A stretch of 64,000 bases of DNA. Source: Sphingobium ummariense RL-3 (GTDB lineage Bacteria; Pseudomonadota; Alphaproteobacteria; Sphingomonadales; Sphingomonadaceae). A program made the position numbers and the translations under genes. The notes beneath the pieces are model-generated. The model was not told the DNA's origin. It ran no database searches and was given only the letters and a program-made list of their open reading frames with translations. Location of the stretch: contig NZ_AUWY01000047.1 of assembly GCF_000447205.1 (NCBI RefSeq), positions 1 to 64,000 of the forward strand. The letters are read 5' to 3'. Within the stretch, counting starts at the first letter, position 1, and every line of letters starts with the position of its first letter. Shown here one piece after another: positions 19,123-28,400 of the stretch.

Positions 19123-19686
19123 TTAGATCTTGCCGACGAGGTCGAGCGAGGGAGCCAGGGTCTCTTCGCCCTCTTCCCACTTGGCCGGGCAGACTTCGCC
19201 GGGGTGAGCGGCGACATATTGCGCGGCCTTGACCTTGCGCAGCAGTTCGGTCGCGTTGCGGCCGACGCCTTCCGAGGTGATCTCCATGAACTGGATCACG
19301 CCTTCGGGATCGACCAAGAAGGTCGCGCGGTCAGCGAGGCCGACGCCCGGGCGCATCACGTCGAAATTGTTGGTGATGGTGCCCGACTGGTCGCCCAGCA
19401 TGTAATAGTTGATCTTGCCGATCGCCGGCGAGGTGTCGTGCCAGGCCTTGTGGCTGAAATGCGTGTCGGTGGAGACCGAATAGACCTCGACGTTCAGACC
19501 CTGCAGCGTCGGATAGATGCCGGCCAGGTCCTCGAGCTCCGTCGGGCAGACGAAGGTGAAGTCGGCGGGGTAGAAGAAGAAGATCGCCCACTTGCCCTTC
19601 ACGTCCTCGTCGGTCACGTCGACGAACTTGCCTTCCTTGTAGGCGGTGGCTTTGAACGGCTTGATGGTGGTGTTGATCAGCGCCAT
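19123..19686 (-). CDS. ahpC: Alkyl hydroperoxide reductase subunit C (2-Cys peroxiredoxin)
   Basis: 187 residues, full length. It reduces peroxides with the peroxidatic cysteine in [11 protein letters not shown] (about residue 47) and resolves with the cysteine in GEVCPAKW near the C-terminus (about 166). The GGLG-like and YF sensitivity motifs of eukaryotic enzymes are not evident, which fits a robust bacterial enzyme. Its reductant AhpF is encoded just downstream. A possible OxyR half-site lies about 95 bases upstream. Confidence 0.98.
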   Translation of the reverse strand: MALINTTIKPFKATAYKEGKFVDVTDEDVKGKWAIFFFYPADFTFVCPTELEDLAGIYPTLQGLNVEVYSVSTDTHFSHKAWHDTSPAIGKINYYMLGDQSGTITNNFDVMRPGVGLADRATFLVDPEGVIQFMEITSEGVGRNATELLRKVKAAQYVAAHPGEVCPAKWEEGEETLAPSLDLVGKI

Positions 19687-19776
19687 GGGCTTTCCGGTTC
19701 CTTCTGCGGTTGCTGTTGCGCCGCCTATGTAGGAAAGCCGCCGAGTCGGGGGAAATTGCTTTTATCAGTAAGGTTG

Positions 19777-19791
19777 ATAGAGAAAATCGAT
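19777..19791 (-). promoter_or_regulatory. Possible OxyR half-site upstream of ahpC
   Basis: ATAG-N7-CGAT on the plus strand, one mismatch from the ATAG-N7-CTAT OxyR half-site. A second half-site in the right phase is not clear. Confidence 0.25.
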
Positions 19792-19818
19792 AACAGCTGA
19801 CCCTATTGATCGACCCAA

Positions 19819-20448
19819 TCACCGTTCTGGGTGCAGGCTGTGGGCGAGTGCATTCTCCAGCATCGACAGTGCCTCTTCCGCCGAGAAGGTCGTGGGATCG
19901 AGGCACAATTCCAGCCACAGCCCGTCGACCAGCGCGGACAGGGCGATGGCGGCGGTCCGCGCCGTCGCGGGAGGCATGTCGGGCTCCGCCTCGCGCAGCA
20001 GGGCCTCCAGCCGCATCCGCTGGGCGCCGTAGATTTCGGCATGGGCCTCGGCGAGCGGACCGCTGGCCTTGATCAGGCTCCAGAAGGCGATCCACGTCGC
20101 CAGCAGGTCCGGATCGAGCACCGGCGGCTGGAAATTGGCGTGCAGGAAAGCACGCAACCGGGCGCGGGGATCGGATCCTGCGGCCTCGACGGCCTGTTCC
20201 ATGGCGCAGGACACGCGCTCTGCGACGGCCCGGTAGGTGGCGAGGATCAGCGAGTCGACGCCGCTGAAATAATGCGTCAGAAGGCCTGACGACACACCCG
20301 CCCGGGCGCAGATCGTCCGGACGGAGGTCCCGCCCACGCCCCGCTCGGCCAGGCTGGCCGCGGTTGCGTCGATCAGCGCCTGCCGCCTGACGTCGGCGCT
20401 TTCCCTGACGAAGCGCGCCCTTGCACGCTCCCCCGACTTTCGTGCCAT
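19819..20448 (-). CDS. TetR-family regulator, BetI-like
   Basis: 209 residues. The N-terminal helix-turn-helix is in GVGGTSVRTICARAGVSSG followed by LLTHYFSGVDSL (about residues 32-62). The ligand domain has the BetI-type pattern FLHANFQPPVLDPDLLATWIAFWS (about 105-128). BetI controls choline-to-betaine genes, but none are present here, so the target is uncertain. The start at 20448 has GGGAG upstream. It lies upstream of ahpC on the same strand with about 130 bases between, and is divergent from the lipoprotein gene. Confidence 0.88.
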   Translation of the reverse strand: MARKSGERARARFVRESADVRRQALIDATAASLAERGVGGTSVRTICARAGVSSGLLTHYFSGVDSLILATYRAVAERVSCAMEQAVEAAGSDPRARLRAFLHANFQPPVLDPDLLATWIAFWSLIKASGPLAEAHAEIYGAQRMRLEALLREAEPDMPPATARTAAIALSALVDGLWLELCLDPTTFSAEEALSMLENALAHSLHPER

Positions 20449-20572
20449 ATCGCTCCCGCCCCCTTTTCGGTCGCATGTCCGACGGCTGGCCGATCCGGCC
20501 GTCGTCTCCTCATCAGGGATCGAACATCGGGACCGACCGTTCCAGCTACCGGAATTACAAGGAGATAGACGA

Positions 20573-21046
20573 ATGATCCGGCGTAACTCCACAGCAATCA
20601 TGATGACGGCCATGGCAATGTGCCTGCTTGCCGGCTGCGCCAAGGGCGTGGATAACGAGGCACAGGCGGGCAACAATGCCGCCATGCCCGCCAATGCGGA
20701 GATGATCGAGGACACGGATGCCATGGGTCAGGGTGCCGCCGAGGATGCGGCGCGCCTGCCCACCGACGACTGGGTGGGCCGCTGGACCGGGCCGGAGGGC
20801 CTGTTTCTGGACATTCAGCCCGCGCCGGACGGCAAGGCGGGCCATTATGCGATCGCCAATCGCGACACGCTGGATCGCGAGGCCGACTATTCAGGCATCG
20901 CAGAAGGGGCGACGATCCGCTTCGTGCGCGACGGCAAGGATCTGTCCATCCGGCCCGGAACGGGGGCGGAAACCGGTTTCAAATATCTCGCTGACCGGCA
21001 GGACTGCCTGATCGTGGTGGCGGGGCAGGAAGGCTATTGTCGCTAG
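20573..21046 (+). CDS. Small lipoprotein of unknown function
   Basis: 157 residues. The signal peptide ends in the lipobox LLAGC with the lipidated Cys at position 22, followed by Ala-Lys, so outer-membrane sorting is likely. A flexible Ala/Asp/Glu-rich spacer (about 25-62) leads to a small beta-rich domain (WVGRWTGPEGLFLDI to the end) with two cysteines near the C-terminus (RQDCLIV, EGYC). I do not know the family. AAGGAGATAGACGA precedes the ATG. Confidence 0.8.
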   Translation: MIRRNSTAIMMTAMAMCLLAGCAKGVDNEAQAGNNAAMPANAEMIEDTDAMGQGAAEDAARLPTDDWVGRWTGPEGLFLDIQPAPDGKAGHYAIANRDTLDREADYSGIAEGATIRFVRDGKDLSIRPGTGAETGFKYLADRQDCLIVVAGQEGYCR

Positions 21047-21154
21047 GCGGGTTGAGCGCGGCTGGCGGCGGGACTGCCCTTGCTCCATCGTCATCTCGGC
21101 CTGACCTGGGATCCCGCTTTCCTTTCCATCGCGCCTAAAGGAGGGAAAGCGAAA

Positions 21155-21173
21155 CCCCGGATCAAGTCCGGGG
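21155..21173. repeat. Dispersed palindromic repeat
   Basis: CCCCGGA-TCAAG-TCCGGGG, flanked at left by GCTTTCC...GGAAAGC. The form CCGGATCAAGTCCGGGGTGACG is a common intergenic repeat of alphaproteobacteria. It lies between two convergent genes. Confidence 0.7.
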
Positions 21174-21223
21174 TGACGGTAAATCCCTATCCAAGTCTGG
21201 CCGATTGCAGCCGGGCAGCCTGG

Positions 21224-21514
21224 TCAGTCCGCCGCACCACCGGCCGACAGTTGCCAGCCCAGACTTCCAGCCGCAACCGCAACCTGGGTACGGTTGCGCA
21301 CGTTCAGCTTGCGCATCAGCGCTGTCATATGAACTTTGACAGTAGCTTCCGCCATGCCCAACTCATAGGCGATCTGCTTGTTGAGCAGGCCGGAATGGAC
21401 GCAGCGCAGCACCTTCATCTGCGTCGGCGTCAGATGGGGCGCGGGGGCCGGTTCCTCGGCGCTCCGCTTACCTCGGCGATCGAGAATGTCGTGCATATCC
21501 TTGGCGATGTGCAT
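21224..21514 (-). CDS. LuxR-type helix-turn-helix protein without receiver domain
   Basis: 96 residues. The C-terminal LuxR DNA-binding domain is complete: LTPTQMKVLRCVHSGLLNKQIA and the recognition region MAEATVKVHMTALMRKL. There is no N-terminal receiver or ligand domain; only about 30 residues precede the HTH. This resembles GerE-like stand-alone regulators or the end of a lost NarL-type regulator. ATG 21514 is preferred (GGGAG six bases upstream) over a GTG at 21538. It is divergent from the gluconate permease gene with about 270 bases between. Confidence 0.85.
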   Translation of the reverse strand: MHIAKDMHDILDRRGKRSAEEPAPAPHLTPTQMKVLRCVHSGLLNKQIAYELGMAEATVKVHMTALMRKLNVRNRTQVAVAAGSLGWQLSAGGAAD

Positions 21515-21564
21515 CTTCCTCTCCCTGTTTCGATCCACCCGGCGACAACGTCTTCCGGGATTCG

Positions 21565-21578
21565 CGTTAGCGCTAACG
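21565..21578. promoter_or_regulatory. LacI-type operator-like palindrome
   Basis: C-GTTAGCGCTAAC-G is a perfect 14-bp palindrome with the central CG that is typical of LacI/GntR(LacI-family) operators. It stands between the divergent LuxR-HTH and gntP genes. No LacI-family gene is in this window. Confidence 0.5.
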
Positions 21579-21632
21579 ATAGGGGAAGTAGTCAGACAGG
21601 TTCAACAGAAAAATCGCGATTGCAGCGCAATT

Positions 21633-21673
21633 TTGTGGTTTTTGGTCGAATCTGCTTATAAGCTGTCTAACAG
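21633..21673 (+). promoter_or_regulatory. Likely gntP promoter with overlapping palindrome
   Basis: TTGTGG, an 18-base spacer and TATAAG form a sigma-70-like promoter. CTGT-CTA-ACAG (21663-21673) directly overlaps the expected start of transcription and could be a repressor site. Confidence 0.45.
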
Positions 21674-21787
21674 ATTTCTCGAATCCGCTGCGTTGGTTAT
21701 CGGGTCGTGAACATATTGGGGGAGGATGAGGATGGCGGTTCCGCTTCATCGGACGGCACGGCAATGGCCGGGCGGGCGGTGCGCCCG

Positions 21788-23134
21788 ATGACCCCGGCGG
21801 ACTATCGGCTCGTCCTTTCCGCCATCATCGGCATTGCCCTTTCCATCGCGCTTATCATCCGCGGTCGGCTGCACCCCTTTGTCGGGTTGCTGTGCGGCGC
21901 CTTCACGGTAGGGCTGCTGGCCGGCCTGCCGATGAAGGAAACGGCGGAGGCGGTGGAAAAGGGCGCGGGCGCCATATTGGGCGGCACGGGCCTGGTGGTC
22001 GCGCTCGGCCTGGGCCTCGGCGCGATGCTGCAGCTGTCGGACGGCGCGGGCGGGCTCGCCCGCGCGGCGCTGCGGATATCGGGCGTACGGGGCGCGCCAT
22101 GGGCCAGCCTGGGCACGGCGCTGGTGATCGGCCTGCCGCTCTTCTTTGAAACGGGACTGGTGCTGCTGCTGCCGATCGTGGCGTCCGCCGCGGCGGCGCT
22201 GCCCAGCGGTCAGAATGGCGACGCAGCCAAGCTGCGCCTGATGCTGCCCGCGCTGGCGGGCCTGTCGGTGGTCCATGCGCTGGTGCCACCGCATCCCGGG
22301 CCGCTGCTCGCAGTGGACGTGCTCGATGCCAGCCTCGGACGCACCCTCCTCTACGGCCTCATCGTGGGCATTCCCACGGCGATCATCGCCGGCCCGCTGC
22401 TTGCACGCTTCACCGCACCCGGCGTGAAGCTGAGCGAGCCGCTGCTGGAGCCGATCAAGATCGACGTGCCCACCCCTTCGGTCGGTCGCGCGCTGACCGC
22501 CGTGTTGCTGCCTGTGGCCCTGATCACCGCAGGGCAGGTGGCGGCGCTGCTGCCGCCGGCCGTCGCGCCGCATTTCCAATGGCTCGGCTGGGTCAGCCAT
22601 CCCGTGGTGGCGCTGCTGGTCGCGGTGCTGGTCGCGCTGCCGCTGCTGTTCGGCCGCCGCATCACCGATCGCACGATTCAGGGCGCCATCTGGACCGAGG
22701 CGATGACCCCGGCGGGCGGCATATTGCTGGCGATCGGCGCGGGCGGCGCGCTCAAGCAGGTACTGGTGACGGCTGGCCTGTCCGACCTGCTCGTGCGCGT
22801 CGCGGGCGATGGCGCCATCTCGCCGCTGCTGCTCGCCTGGGGCGTATCGGTCTGCATCCGCCTTGCGACCGGATCGGCGACGGTGGCGACGATCACCACG
22901 GCCGGCGTCATGCAGGGGCTGGTGGCGACATCGGGGGTGGATCCCGAATGGGTGGTGCTGGCGATCGGCGCGGGATCGCTGTTCTTCTCGCACGTCAACG
23001 ATCCCGGCTTCTGGCTCGTGAAGAGCTATCTGGGCACGGACATGCCCGGCACCTTCAAGACCTGGTCGATCATGGAAACGGTGGTGGCGGTGGTCGGCCT
23101 GCTGCTCGTGCTGGCGGCGAGCAGCATTCTCTGA
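21788..23134 (+). CDS. gntP: Gluconate:H+ symporter, GntP family
   Basis: 448 residues from ATG 21788; a GTG at 21707 would add 27 non-hydrophobic residues and cannot be excluded. About twelve membrane segments. Family features include GTGLVVALGLGLGAML, GLPLFFETGLVLLLPI (with the intramembrane Glu), VHALVPPHPGP and the C-terminal region FFSHVNDPGFW. GntP proteins import gluconate or related aldonates with protons. The neighbours gntR and gntK strongly support gluconate as substrate. Confidence 0.93.
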   Translation: MTPADYRLVLSAIIGIALSIALIIRGRLHPFVGLLCGAFTVGLLAGLPMKETAEAVEKGAGAILGGTGLVVALGLGLGAMLQLSDGAGGLARAALRISGVRGAPWASLGTALVIGLPLFFETGLVLLLPIVASAAAALPSGQNGDAAKLRLMLPALAGLSVVHALVPPHPGPLLAVDVLDASLGRTLLYGLIVGIPTAIIAGPLLARFTAPGVKLSEPLLEPIKIDVPTPSVGRALTAVLLPVALITAGQVAALLPPAVAPHFQWLGWVSHPVVALLVAVLVALPLLFGRRITDRTIQGAIWTEAMTPAGGILLAIGAGGALKQVLVTAGLSDLLVRVAGDGAISPLLLAWGVSVCIRLATGSATVATITTAGVMQGLVATSGVDPEWVVLAIGAGSLFFSHVNDPGFWLVKSYLGTDMPGTFKTWSIMETVVAVVGLLLVLAASSIL

Positions 23135-23176
23135 CATGGAACGGGGGGTGAGACCGACCGGCAGGCGGGTGTTCTG

Positions 23177-23854
23177 ATGACCCAGCTACGGCTTTCCGAC
23201 CATGCCTATTCGGGCATAGTGGAGATCATCAAGTCCGAGGAGCTTCAGATCGGCGCGCGGCTGCCGTCCGAGGCGCGTCTGGCGGAGATGTTCGGCGTGT
23301 CGCGCGCGATCGTGCGGGAGGCGCTCGTCCGCCTGGCGTCGGACGGCATCACCGAAGCGCGGCGCGGCGCGGGCTCCTTCGTCAAGAGCCGGCCGTCGGA
23401 GCGGCTGGCCGCCTTCATGCCGCTTGCCGAACTGCCCACGACGCTGGGCAGCTATGAGGTGCGCTTCGTGCTGGAGGCGGAAGCCGCACGGCTTGCGGCG
23501 ACGCGGCGCTCGCCTCAGGAGATGACCCATATCGAGGAGGGCCTGGCGGCGCTGCGCGAGGCGTTGCTGTCGAGCGAGCCGGCGCATGTGGAGGACAAGG
23601 AACTTCATCGCCGCATCGCCGGGGCGACCGGTAACCCGGCCTTCATGCTGGCATTCGACTCGCTCTGGCCCGATGTCGAGAAGATCATGCGGGCGGGCGT
23701 CGACATCTCGCGCTCGCGGCCGCCCGAGGTCATCGCGACCATGCTGCGCGAGCATGAGGTGATCGTCGATGCGATCCGCGCCCAGGATCCCGAAGGCGCC
23801 GCGCTCGCGATGCGCTGGCACCTGTGGGAAGGACGCCGGCGGCTGATGCCCTAG
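23177..23854 (+). CDS. GntR-family (FadR subfamily) regulator
   Basis: 225 residues. The winged helix (about 1-66) includes GARLPSEARLAEMFGVSRAIVREALVRL, and the FCD ligand domain (about 85-215) has VRFVLEAEAARLAATR and the metal-type histidines in LHRRIAGATGNP and LREHEVIVDAI. FadR-type proteins commonly repress sugar-acid genes until the acid binds. It lies 42 bases after gntP in the same direction, so it probably controls the gluconate locus. An IS5 element abuts its stop codon, but the original stop TAG is kept. Confidence 0.93.
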   Translation: MTQLRLSDHAYSGIVEIIKSEELQIGARLPSEARLAEMFGVSRAIVREALVRLASDGITEARRGAGSFVKSRPSERLAAFMPLAELPTTLGSYEVRFVLEAEAARLAATRRSPQEMTHIEEGLAALREALLSSEPAHVEDKELHRRIAGATGNPAFMLAFDSLWPDVEKIMRAGVDISRSRPPEVIATMLREHEVIVDAIRAQDPEGAALAMRWHLWEGRRRLMP

Positions 23855-24703
23855 GGCGGATCGACATTTAGGATTCCCAAGCGAGAGGCTGTCTGATTCA
23901 TGGGGTTCCGTGTTATGGCACGGAGCGGGTGATGGGCATCAAGCGATACGAGTTGAGCGATGGGCAGTGGCAGCGGATCGAGCCGTTGCTGCCTGGCAAG
24001 GCGGGGGATCGTGGCCGGACGGGATCGGATAACCGATTGTTCGTGAACGGTTGTTTGTGGGTGCTACGGTCGGGCGCCCACTGGTGCGATCTTCCGGAAC
24101 GCTATGGCAAGTGGAAGACGGTGCACAGGCGGTTCAGCCGCTGGTGCCATGCCGGGGTATGGGAGCGAGTGTTTGCCTCGCTGGTGGCCGACCGCGACAA
24201 TCAGTATCTGATGCTCGATAGCACCATCGTTCGTGCCCACCAGCAGGCGGCGAGCGGGAAAGGGGGGCCTGCGACCAGGCGCTGGGGCGTTCCCGAGGCG
24301 GGCTGACCACCAAGATCCACATGCTCGCCGACACGTTCGGCCGGCCGCTGCGCTTTATCGTCACCGCCGGCCAGGTCGGCGACATTACCACTGCACCGGC
24401 CTTGCTCAACGGCCTGCAGGCCGAGGCCGTGCTTGCCGATAAAGCCTACGACAGCAATGCCTTACGCGCACTGATCGCCGATATGGACGCCATCGCGGTG
24501 ATCCCGTCGAACCGCTGCCGCAAGGCCGTAATCCCCCACGATGTCGCCATCTACAAGCATCGCAACCAGATCGAGCGATGCTTCAACAGGCTCAAGCACT
24601 ACCGCCGCTTCGCCACCCGATATGAACGCCGAACCATCCACTTCACCGGCTTCATACACCTCGCCGCCGCCATGATCTGGCTACAATAAATGTCGATCCG
24701 CTC
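23854..24703 (+). mobile_element. IS5-family (IS427 group) insertion sequence, 850 bp
   Basis: Terminal inverted repeats GGGCGGATCGACATTTA and, inverted at the right end, GAGCGGATCGACATTTA (16 of 17). TA flanks on both sides lie within a CTAG target. One transposase is encoded in two overlapping frames. The ends share their core with the 750-bp element at 1561-2310, so that unit may be mobilised by this transposase. Confidence 0.9.
23932..24689 (+). CDS. IS5/IS427-group transposase, read through a -1 frameshift
   Basis: The first frame (to 24306) holds the DUF4096-like start (YELSDGQWQRIEPLLPG) and the first catalytic Asp in MLDSTIVRAHQ. The second frame (to 24689) holds GRSRGGLTTKIHMLAD, the second Asp in LADKAYDS and the catalytic Glu in NQIERCFNRLKHYRR. 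The two are joined by a -1 shift at AAAGGGGGG (24259-24267), giving SGKGGACDQALGRSRGG, which matches the family. Programmed frameshifting is normal in this group, so the element is probably intact. Confidence 0.9.
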
Positions 24704-24784
24704 TAGAGGGTTTTCAAGTCAGTCGGAACAACTGACGACTCGGAAAACACTCGGAAAACAAGGGTTTCGATCGTCCGCCGAGGA

Positions 24785-25327
24785 TCAGCAGCCCCCGTTC
24801 CGCAGCCAGTCGAGCGCCGCGTCCCGCAGTGTCGTGGGTGGGGCGTCCGTCACCAGGGTGATCGCCGGTTCCTCGCCCAGCGGCTGTTCCAGGGTCTCCA
24901 GCTGGCTGTCGAGCAGGCTGGCCGGCATATAGTGGCCAGGGCGGTTCTTCAGCCGGGCGAGCAGTTCCTCCCGGCTGTTGTCCAGCAGGATGAAGCGGGC
25001 GTGGCCGCCGACGGCGGTGAGCAGCCGGTCGCGATAGCCCTTCCGCAACGCGGAGCAGGCGGCGACCGCCACGCCATGCGTCACGACCGCATCGGCCAGC
25101 GCCTGCCCCAGCCGGTCCAGCCAGGGCCAGCGGTCCTCGTCCGTCAGGGGCTGGCCGCCCCGCATCTTCTCGATCGCCTCGGCCGAATGGAAGCTGTCGC
25201 CCTCCAGGAACGGGCAATCGAGCGCCTCTGCCAGCAATGCGCCGAGGGTCGACTTGCCGCATCCGCTGACGCCCATCACGATCACGGCGACGGGGGAGGC
25301 GGGAACGGGCTGGGCAAAAGGCGGCAA
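24785..25327 (-). CDS. gntK: Gluconokinase
   Basis: 180 residues. It phosphorylates gluconate to 6-phosphogluconate for the Entner-Doudoroff or pentose-phosphate route. The Walker A loop GVSGCGKST is at about residues 19-27; LEGDSFHSAEAIEKMRGGQPLTDEDRWPWL and ACSALRKGYRD are diagnostic of GntK. It starts with TTG, with GAGG just upstream; the in-frame Met at VIVMG would leave almost no residues before the P-loop. It is divergent from the beta-helix/propeller gene, sharing a 160-base control region. Confidence 0.93.
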   Translation of the reverse strand: MPPFAQPVPASPVAVIVMGVSGCGKSTLGALLAEALDCPFLEGDSFHSAEAIEKMRGGQPLTDEDRWPWLDRLGQALADAVVTHGVAVAACSALRKGYRDRLLTAVGGHARFILLDNSREELLARLKNRPGHYMPASLLDSQLETLEQPLGEEPAITLVTDAPPTTLRDAALDWLRNGGC

Positions 25328-25410
25328 GGCGTCCTCGCAGGCGATGGCGCCCGCCAGGCGGGCATTGCGATGATTTTCCTTGCTATAAAAGCGGTGCCGG
25401 GGTGCCGGAA

Positions 25411-25432
25411 ACTACGACCTTCGTCGCAAGTG
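25411..25432. promoter_or_regulatory. Candidate operator in the gntK / beta-helix gene divergent region
   Basis: ACTACGAC-CTTC-GTCGCAAGTG, an imperfect palindrome. It shares TACGAC-N4-GTCG-N-AAGTG, with the same spacing, with the palindrome at 28537-28560 upstream of the TonB receptor gene (17 of 24 positions). The shared sequence is observed; a role as regulator site is inferred. Confidence 0.5.
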
Positions 25433-25490
25433 CCAAGCCTTCCGGTGCGGTCTAGCCGTGGAGTACGCAGAAACAGGATCGGGAACGACG

Positions 25491-28400
25491 ATGATCGGGC
25501 GCGGCATGATAGTGGCACTGCTGGCGGCGACGGCGCTCGCCGGGGCGGGTGAGGCATGGGCGGCGGGCGGATCGGTCTTTCCCGTCGCGCCCGACGAGCC
25601 CCATGCGGTGACGGTCAAGGCCACGGGCGATGGTCGCACCGACGACACCGACGCCATCCAGCAGGCGCTGGATCGGGCGCGCGACCGGACCGGCCATGGC
25701 ATCGTTTTCCTGCCATCGGCCCGGTATCGCATCACGCGCACGCTGGTGGTGCCGCAGGGGGTTCGGGTCTTCGGCGTCGGCGCGACGCGGCCGGTGATCC
25801 TGCTGGGCGCGAACACGCCCGGCTTCCGGCAGGGCGTATCGACGATGATCGTCTTTTCGGGCGGCGACCAATATGATGTCGGCCAGGTGCCGGTGCCGGT
25901 ACCGACCGTGGTGCCGCGCGACAAGGTCGTGCGCGACGCGAATTCCGCCACCTTCTATTCGTCGATGAGCAATGTCGACATAGAGATCGGCCCGGGCAAT
26001 CCGGCGGCGGCGGGCGTGCGCTTCCGCATGGCCCAGCACGCCTTCCTCAGCCACATGGATTTCCGCATCGGCTCCGGCTTCGCGGGCGTGTACCAGGCCG
26101 GAAATGTGATCGAGAATGTCCGCTTCCAGGGCGGCCGCTACGGCATCGTGACCGAAAAGACATCGCCCGCCTGGCAGTTCACGCTGCTCGATTCGAGCTT
26201 CGAAGGACAGCGCGACGCGGCGATCCGCGAACATGAGGTCGGGCTGACGCTGGTCAACGTCGCCATCCGCGACACGCCGGTCGGGATCGAGGTCGATCGC
26301 GGCTATGGCGATTCCCTCTGGGGCAAGGACGTCCGGTTCGAGAATGTACGCCGCGCCGGCGTCGTCATTTCCAACGAGAAGAACGTCTTCACCCAGATCG
26401 GCTTCGAAAACGCCCTGGCGACCGGGACGCCGGTCTTCGCGCGCTTTAGGGACAGCGGGCGGACGGTGGAGGGCAAGGGCCGGGCCTATAAGGTCGCCGC
26501 CTTTTCCTATGGCCTTGCGGTGCCGCAGCTTGGCCATACCGGCGACTATGCGACGGAAGCGGACATCCAGGCGCTGCCGGCGATGCCCGCCCCGCGCCCT
26601 CCCGCGATTCGCGACCTGCCGGCGATGGGCGACTGGGTCAATGTCAGGACACTGGGCGTGGTCGGCGACGGGCAGGCGGACGACACCGCCGCGATCCAGC
26701 GGGCCATCGACAGCCATCGCGTCCTCTATTTTCCGGTGGGCTTCTACAAGGTCACGGACAGCCTGAAGCTGAAACCCGACACCGTGCTGATCGGTCTGCA
26801 TCCCGCCATCACCCAGCTGACCCTGCCCGACAATAATCCGCGCCATGCCGGGCTCGGCACCGTGCTGCCGATCCTGGAAAGCCCGCGCGGGGGCGACAAT
26901 ATCCTCTCCGGCCTCGGCCTCTTCACCGGCCGGGTGAATCCGCGGGCGGCGGCGCTGCTCTGGCGGTCGGGCGAGCACAGCCTGGTCGAGGACGTCAAGA
27001 TCATGGGCGGCGGCGGCACGCCGACCGCCGATGGCAAGCCGCTCGGGTCGCTCGCGGTGCGCAGCGGCGATCCGGTGGCGGACGGCCGCATGGACGCGCA
27101 ATATCCCAGCATCTGGGTGACGGACGGGGGCGGCGGCACCTTCGCCAATGTGTGGAGCCCCAACACCTTTGCCCAGGCCGGCTTCACCGTCACCGACACC
27201 AGCACGCCCGGCCATGTCTACGAGATGTCGGTCGAGCACCATGCCCGCAACGAATTCGTGCTCGACAATGTCCAGAACTGGGAGTTCCTGGCGCCCCAGA
27301 CCGAGCAGGAGGTGGCCGATGGTCCCAACGCCGTCTCGCTGGAGATCCGCAATTCGCGCAACCTGCTGTTCGCCAATTATCACGGCTATCGGGTGACGCG
27401 CAGCTACCATCCCGCGCGCAGCGCGGTGAAGCTGTTCAACTCCGGCGACATCCGCTTCCGTAACGTCCATGTGAACGCCGAAAGCGGCTATGCCGCCTGC
27501 GACGACGAAGGCTGCGGCACCTTCCTGCGCGCCAGCAAATATCCGTTCGAAAACAGCATCGAGGATCTGACGCGCAAGCTGGTCGTGCGCGAGCATGAGT
27601 TCGCGAAGCTGGATATCGGCCCGGCCGGCAGCGCCGTCGCCCCGGCGCCCGCCGGCATCGCACCGGTCGAGAAGCTGGCGGATGGCTTCTGGTCGATTTC
27701 CGGCGCGGCGGTCGATGCGAAGGGCGCGCTCTATTTCATCGACCGCCGGTTCCAGCGCATCCATCGCTGGAGCGAGGCGAAGGGGCTGGAGGTCGTGCGC
27801 GACGATGCCCTCGATCCGGTCAATCTGGCGGTCGACGGCTCGGGGCACCTGCTGGTGCTGTCCTCGCTGGGGGCGAAGGGGACAGTCTATTCCTTCGATC
27901 CGGACGGCCCGAAGGACCAGCTGACGCTGATCCCGCCGACGCCGGCGCGCGCCGGCTCCGGGGCGACGACGCTGCTGCCGGTCAACTGGTGGAACAATGG
28001 CGAATTCCGCGATCAGCTCGACCAGAAGAGCTACCAGTTCACCACCCTGGCGGAGATGTTTGCGCGCGACGTGGGTACGCCCAAGGCGCGCGAATATGTC
28101 TCGCCTGACGGCAGCCTTTCGCTGCCCGCCTTCCGCGTGTGGCAGCAGGGGCCGGTCGACCATGTCGGCTGGCGCTGGTCGGACGGCCTCAACGCCAACG
28201 GCCTGGTGGGTGCCCGGCAGGGAGAGCGGCTGTTCGTCGCCAATGCTTCGGAAAATGTCACCTACAGCGGCACGGTCGGCCCGGGCGGCACGCTGACCGG
28301 GCTCAAACCCTTCGCCAACCGGGGCGGCGAGAGCGTGGCAGTCGACGGCCAGGGCCGTGTCTATGTCGCGAACGGACAGGTCTTCGTCTACGGGCCGGAC

